Below are positions 24,115 to 27,712 of a stretch of 27,712 nt of DNA, in pieces. The position numbers were made by a program, and so were the translations under genes. Numbering within the stretch: the first letter of the stretch is position 1; each line of letters starts with the position of its first letter. This stretch comes from JBEKZQ01 sp049509675 (GTDB taxonomy: Bacteria; Planctomycetota; Planctomycetia; Pirellulales; Thermoguttaceae), in assembly GCA_049509675.1 (NCBI GenBank), contig JBEKZQ010000068.1, positions 1 to 27,712 of the forward strand, written 5' to 3'. The notes beneath the pieces are model-generated. The model searched no databases. It was given only the letters and a program-made list of their open reading frames with translations, and was not told where the DNA came from.

Positions 24115-24169
24115 AGGACTTGGGAGAAATCGACTTCATGTTTTGCAAGGGAGCGCTCTCCCAAGTCCT
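24115..24169. repeat. Hairpin between argB and argD
   Basis: AGGACTTGGGAGA at 24115-24127 pairs exactly with TCTCCCAAGTCCT at 24157-24169, with a 29-bp loop. One arm reaches the argB stop codon. It could protect or partly terminate the argB message, or be another dispersed palindrome. Confidence 0.7.
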
Positions 24170-25056
24170 CACAACTTGCCGTTTCTGATGATTTCCGTGC
24201 CCACGCCCTTGCTGGTATAGACTTCCAGCAGTAAACCGTGACGCACGCGGCCGTCGATGATGTGGATCTTGCGCACCCCGCGGTCGAGCGTCTCCAGGCA
24301 GGCCTGCACCTTGGGGATCATGCCGGATTGCACCGCACCGCTGGCGATCAGCTCTCGGGCCTGCTGGGCCGTGAGCGAGTGAATGAGCGAATCGGGATCA
24401 TCCTTGTCGCGCCGGACGCCGTTGACGTCGCTAAGATAAACCAATTTCTCGGCCTGCAGGGTCTGGGCCACGGCGGTGGCGGCCGTGTCGGCGTTGACGT
24501 TCAACTTCTCTCCGTCGCGAGTGGTACACATCGAGGGGATCACCGGCACGATGCCGGCGTAGCACAGGTGTTCGATGGTAGCCCGATCGACGGCGGTCAC
24601 GCGGCCCACGTGGCCCAGGTCCAGGGATTCGCCGTGGGGGCCTTCCAGTTCGATTCGCTCTCCGGTCAGGACGCTTTGGGTGCGGAAGTTCATCGGTTGC
24701 GCCCGGCCGCCCAGGTCGTTGATCTGCTTGGCGAGTTGCTCGTTGATCTCGCCGGCCAGCACGCGCTCGACGATGGCCAGGGTGGCGTCATCGGTGTAGC
24801 GGCGTCCCTCGACGAAGCGGGGTTGGAGCCCGGCCTCGGACATGGCGCGGCTGATGGCCGCCCCGCCGCCATGGACGATGACCGGCCGCATGCCCACCGT
24901 CTCCATGAAGACGATGTCCAGCAGCAGGTGGGTCATGGCCCGCTGCTCCTCCATGACGCTGCCGCCCAGCTTGATCACGGTGATCTTGCCGCGGAACTGG
25001 CGGATCCAGGTGAGGGCCTCGATGAGGACGTCGGCCTTGAGGATGGCTTCTTCCAA
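24169..25056 (-). CDS. argB: Acetylglutamate kinase
   Basis: The 295-aa amino acid kinase phosphorylates N-acetylglutamate, the second step of arginine synthesis. ITVIKLGGSVME near residue 25, VIVHGGGAAISRAM near 60, and KLNVNADTAATAVA further on are the nucleotide- and substrate-binding signatures. I place the start at TTG 25056, giving an EEAILKADVLIEAL N-terminus like that of relatives, with GGAAAG 8 bases upstream. A GTG at 25104 with AAGG upstream would add 16 residues, including three consecutive Cys, that do not look conserved. First gene of argB-argD-argF; argC and argJ are not in the window. Confidence 0.92.
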   Translation of the reverse strand: MEEAILKADVLIEALTWIRQFRGKITVIKLGGSVMEEQRAMTHLLLDIVFMETVGMRPVIVHGGGAAISRAMSEAGLQPRFVEGRRYTDDATLAIVERVLAGEINEQLAKQINDLGGRAQPMNFRTQSVLTGERIELEGPHGESLDLGHVGRVTAVDRATIEHLCYAGIVPVIPSMCTTRDGEKLNVNADTAATAVAQTLQAEKLVYLSDVNGVRRDKDDPDSLIHSLTAQQARELIASGAVQSGMIPKVQACLETLDRGVRKIHIIDGRVRHGLLLEVYTSKGVGTEIIRNGKL

Positions 25057-25445
25057 AGGTGTATGCTTTCCACAACAACAGCCGCACCGCGGGGGAAACC
25101 CCACATTTTACCTTGTCCTGGGTGGCTGTCAACGACGATTGGGCCGCGACACGTAAATCGGGTGGTATTGGATAGATGGTAGGTGGCGTGTTGGGCGGGC
25201 CTGCGGCAGCGGCCTGTTACGGCCCAGGCAGGATTTGTGGCCGGGAAGGGGACAGGTCCATGTTTTCGGTCGTGAGTTCGGCCAAATGGCAATGCCGATC
25301 AGCCGAAAAATGGACCAGACCCCGACTTTGCAGTTCTCCTGGCAAGCGAGTCGCGCGGTTTACCGCGCCGTTTATCGCAATGCCGCTTGCCATTGTCGGT
25401 CGAAAGCAGTAGGTTAACTAGTTTGCGGAGTGCGAAGGACAGCTT
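25057..25445. promoter_or_regulatory. Divergent intergenic region between argB and the ketosynthase gene
   Basis: Both flanking transcripts start outward from these 389 bp, so promoters for each must be here. I cannot identify -35/-10 boxes or an ARG-box-like operator with confidence. The right half is occupied by a repeat element (25248-25343). No gene is seen. Confidence 0.45.
25248..25343. repeat. GGGGACAGGTCCATGTTTTC element, copy 3
   Basis: The core at 25248-25323 has the same arms as copies 1 and 2 with a different central spacer. Its right side continues into TTTGCAGTTCTCCTGGC as in copy 2. It lies about 100-195 bp upstream of the ketosynthase start. Confidence 0.9.
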
Positions 25446-26690
25446 ATGATCGCCCTGGGACCGGATCATCAACGAATCGTCATTACGGGCGTCGGACTGA
25501 CATCGCCTAACGGCAACAGCCTGCCCGAGTTCCGCCGGAATCTCCTGGCCGGACAAAGCGGCGTCGTCAAGTACGAGATACGCTACGTCGGCCCCACCAT
25601 AGCTGGGGTGTGTGCGTTCGATGAGCTCCGCTACCAACGCAAGAAAGACATTCGCCGCGGCACCCGGGCCGGCAGCATCGGCATCTACTGCGCCCACGAG
25701 GCCATCGCCGACGCCGGGCTCGATTGGCCCAACGTGGAGCGCTCCACCGTGGGCATCTACGTGGGCGTGACCGAGCATGGCAACGTCGAGACGGAGAACG
25801 AGCTCTTCCTGCTGAAGGGCTACGACTACGACGTCCAGTACTGGTCGCATCATCACAATCCGCGCACGGTGGCCAACAATCCGGCCGGCGAAATCTCGGT
25901 GAACCTGGGGATCACCGGGCCGCATTACACGCTGGGCGCCGCTTGTGCCGCCGGGAACGCGGGAATCATCCAGGGCGTGCAGATGCTGCGGCTGGGCGAT
26001 TGCGACCTGGCCCTGGCCGGCGGCGTTTCGGAAAGCATCCGCACGTTCGGCATCTTCGCCAGTTTCCATAGTCAGGGGGCGCTGGCACGGCACGACGATC
26101 CGACCAAGGCCTCGCGGCCCTTCGACGCCGATCGCAACGGCATCGTCGTGGCCGAGGGCGGTTGTCTCTTCGTGCTCGAGCGGCTGGCCGACGCCCGGGC
26201 CCGCGGCGCGAAGATCTATGGCGAAGTGGCCGGCTACGCCATCAATAGCGATGCGGTGGACTTCGTTCTGCCCAATCCCCAGCGGCAGGCGGAGTGCATG
26301 CAGTTGGCCCTGCGGCGGGCCCAGTTGCGCGCCGACGACATCGACATCGTCAGCACCCATGCCACCGGCACGACCAGCGGCGACGCCCAGGAGGCCGAGG
26401 CCCTGCGGAAGGTCTTTTGCGCGGCCCCGCGCACGCGGCTGAACAACACCAAGAGTTTCATCGGTCATGCCATGGGCGCCGCCGGCGCCCTGGAACTGGC
26501 CGGCAACCTGCCCGCCCTGGAAGACGGCGTCTGTCATGCCACGATCAATCTGGATCGCGTGGCGGCGGATTGCCAGTTGCCGGGGTTGGTGGCCAAAGAG
26601 CCGCAGGAGATTGGCCCGGTGCGGGCGATCCTCAATAATTCCTTCGGGATGTTGGGGATCAATTCGGCGGTCATCGTACAACGAGTTTGA
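25446..26690 (+). CDS. Beta-ketoacyl-ACP synthase, FabF-type
   Basis: The 414-aa condensing enzyme has a complete Cys-His-His set: Cys167 in LGAACAAGNAG, His305 in STHATGTTSGDAQE and His341 in TKSFIGHAMGAAG (with Lys336). It extends an acyl chain by decarboxylative condensation with malonyl-ACP. AAGGA lies 7 bases before ATG 25446. It is followed by an ACP gene and a phytoene-desaturase-like gene rather than by FabD/FabG, so a dedicated secondary lipid or polyketide route is more likely than housekeeping synthesis. The N-terminal half (YEIRYVGPTIAG, WSHHHNPRTVANN) diverges from housekeeping FabF. A stop-adjacent repeat separates it from the ACP gene. Confidence 0.9.
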   Translation: MIALGPDHQRIVITGVGLTSPNGNSLPEFRRNLLAGQSGVVKYEIRYVGPTIAGVCAFDELRYQRKKDIRRGTRAGSIGIYCAHEAIADAGLDWPNVERSTVGIYVGVTEHGNVETENELFLLKGYDYDVQYWSHHHNPRTVANNPAGEISVNLGITGPHYTLGAACAAGNAGIIQGVQMLRLGDCDLALAGGVSESIRTFGIFASFHSQGALARHDDPTKASRPFDADRNGIVVAEGGCLFVLERLADARARGAKIYGEVAGYAINSDAVDFVLPNPQRQAECMQLALRRAQLRADDIDIVSTHATGTTSGDAQEAEALRKVFCAAPRTRLNNTKSFIGHAMGAAGALELAGNLPALEDGVCHATINLDRVAADCQLPGLVAKEPQEIGPVRAILNNSFGMLGINSAVIVQRV

Positions 26691-26772
26691 AGTTTTCAGT
26701 GTTCAGTTTTCAGTGCAAGGCGTTCCCACGGCTTACTGAAAACTGAACACTGAAAACTGAACACTGAAAACT
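26691..26772. repeat. AGTTTTCAGTGTTCAG palindromic repeat, copy 2
   Basis: It begins at the base after the ketosynthase stop and ends just before the ACP ribosome site (CGGAG). Its arms match 16242-16326, while the spacer is unrelated. Confidence 0.9.
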
Positions 26773-26785
26773 ACGGAGATGCAGC

Positions 26786-27046
26786 ATGACGGCTGCCGAG
26801 ATTCGAGAAGCAGTAGCCGATATCCTGTCCGCGATCAGCCCGGACGACGACGTGAGCCATTTGCAGGAGGAGGTTCCGTTCCGCGAACAGTTGGAGTTGG
26901 ACAGCATGGATTTCCTCGACATCGTCATGGAGCTGCGCAAACGGTATCGCATCCAGATTCCGGAACAGGACTACCCCGAACTGGCGAGCATGGCCAGCAC
27001 GGTGCGCTACCTGGAGCCGCGGATGCGCGAGATCCCCAAGAAATAA
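26786..27046 (+). CDS. Acyl carrier protein
   Basis: The 86-aa acidic protein carries the phosphopantetheine site DSMD with Ser40 (ELDSMDFLDIV), ahead of the helix LRKRYRIQIPEQDY. GGAG lies 8-9 bases before ATG 26786. Length and motif are normal for a discrete ACP that carries intermediates for the adjacent ketosynthase. It is probably pathway-specific, because the neighbours are not the usual fab genes. Confidence 0.93.
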   Translation: MTAAEIREAVADILSAISPDDDVSHLQEEVPFREQLELDSMDFLDIVMELRKRYRIQIPEQDYPELASMASTVRYLEPRMREIPKK

Positions 27047-27062
27047 CGTCCCCACTGCCGTA

Positions 27063-27084
27063 GCTCCCGGCGCTGCCGGGGAGC
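27063..27084. repeat. Hairpin overlapping the ribosome site of the flavoprotein gene
   Basis: GCTCCCGGC and GCCGGGGAGC flank a GCT loop. The right arm contains GGGGAG, the best-spaced ribosome site (8 bases) for ATG 27092, so folding would hide it; a weaker GGAG at 27085 lies only 3 bases from the start. Confidence 0.6.
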
Positions 27085-27091
27085 GGAGAAC

Positions 27092-27712
27092 ATGTACGAC
27101 ACAGTCATCATTGGCGCCGGCATGTCGGGTCTGGCGGCCGGCATCCGCCTGGCCCATTTCGAGCGGCGGGTGTGCATCCTCGAACGCCATAGCGCGATCG
27201 GCGGACTGAACTCGTTTTACGGTCGCGGCGGGCGGATCTACGATGTCGGGCTGCACGCGATTACCAACTACGCCCCCAAGGGCGTGCGCGGTCCGCTGGC
27301 CAAGTTGCTCCGCCAGTTGCGGCTGGCCTGGGACGAACTGGGGCTGTCGCCGCAGGTGGGCTCGGCCATCATCTTCCCCGCCGCCACCTTGGAGTTCTCC
27401 AACGATTTCGCCCTGCTGGAGGCCGAGGTGGCGCGATGTTTTCCCCGCCAAAAGGAGAACTTCCAGCGCCTGGTGGCGGCCCTGGCCGATTACGATCAGT
27501 TCGGCCGTCCCGAGACCCGCTGTTCGGCCCGGGAAGTGCTGGGCCGCTTGATCGACGATCCGCTGCTGGTGGAAATGTTGTTCTGCCCGGTGCTGTTCTA
27601 CGGCGGCGCGCGGGAGCACGACATGGACTTCGGCCGGTTCAGCATCTTGTTCCGCTCGATCTTCCTCGAAGGGCTGGCCCGGCCGTTGGACGGCATTCGC
27701 CTGATCCTGCGC
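27092..27712 (+). CDS. Phytoene desaturase/CrtI-like FAD oxidoreductase (partial, 3' end outside window)
   Basis: Two hundred and seven codons are present and the frame is open at the window end. The N-terminus MYDTVIIGAGMSGLAAGIRL is the FAD-binding Rossmann motif (GAGMSG at 8-13), followed by CILERHSAIGG and the CrtI-type second segment GRGGRIYDVGLHAI. The family desaturates or isomerises carotenoids, retinoids or acyl chains. Beside a ketosynthase and an ACP it may act on an ACP-bound or released acyl chain; this arrangement recalls candidate ladderane clusters of anammox planctomycetes, but that link is inference. Confidence 0.87.
   Translation, partial: MYDTVIIGAGMSGLAAGIRLAHFERRVCILERHSAIGGLNSFYGRGGRIYDVGLHAITNYAPKGVRGPLAKLLRQLRLAWDELGLSPQVGSAIIFPAATLEFSNDFALLEAEVARCFPRQKENFQRLVAALADYDQFGRPETRCSAREVLGRLIDDPLLVEMLFCPVLFYGGAREHDMDFGRFSILFRSIFLEGLARPLDGIRLILR

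Noticed and set aside
1..27712. tRNA, rRNA or riboswitch genes
   Set aside because: I looked for cloverleaf-like and known leader motifs by eye and saw none; a covariance-model scan would be needed to exclude small RNAs.

Overview
The window looks like a chromosomal segment of a GC-rich planctomycete, probably Pirellulales-like. The evidence is a DUF1559 pseudopilin-type protein with its C-terminal H-X9-DG motif, a triheme protein related to the hydrazine synthase alpha subunit, an EF-hand lipoprotein, a signal-peptide-bearing family 2 glycosidase, and many dispersed palindromic repeats of a kind common in this phylum (encoding peptides such as SPTRQRG and TDCQSVLP). The taxonomic call is inference; there is no rRNA or phylogenetic marker here.

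Layout. 1-2183 (minus) is the 5' part of a secreted triheme HzsA-related protein. 2184-2694 is repeat-rich and non-coding. 2695-7065 (plus) is a compact three-gene unit: a GlpD-type FAD dehydrogenase, a UroD/MtaA-like protein and an FGGY sugar/polyol kinase. It probably phosphorylates and then oxidises a polyol. 7342-8418 is the DUF1559 protein, 8506-9138 (minus) the EF-hand lipoprotein, and 9534-11414 a GH2 beta-glycosidase.

11611-19101 (plus) is the most unusual part. It is a five-gene locus with overlapping or near-abutting junctions except for one repeat-filled gap: a two-[4Fe-4S] ferredoxin with a zinc ribbon, a radical SAM protein, a class II terpene cyclase of the squalene-hopene cyclase type (DxDD motif), a fusion of a DUF116 cysteine domain to a polyprenyl synthetase, and a prenyltransferase-beta-like alpha/alpha-barrel protein that lacks the usual zinc ligands. 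Together they suggest a cyclic isoprenoid pathway in which a polyprenyl chain is made, cyclised and then modified by radical chemistry. The product cannot be read from sequence.

19337-25056 (minus) holds argB-argD-argF (three ornithine/citrulline steps of arginine synthesis), followed 14 bp downstream by a large secreted protein of unknown, glycosidase-like character. 25446-27712 (plus, divergent from argB) carries a FabF-type ketosynthase, an acyl carrier protein and the start of a phytoene-desaturase-like flavoprotein, which looks like the beginning of a specialised lipid or polyketide pathway.

A theme across the window is invasion by about ten families of short palindromic repeats. Several sit in frame inside coding sequences, chiefly in the terpenoid locus. 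In two genes the repeat itself supplies the stop codon. No transposase is encoded in the window.
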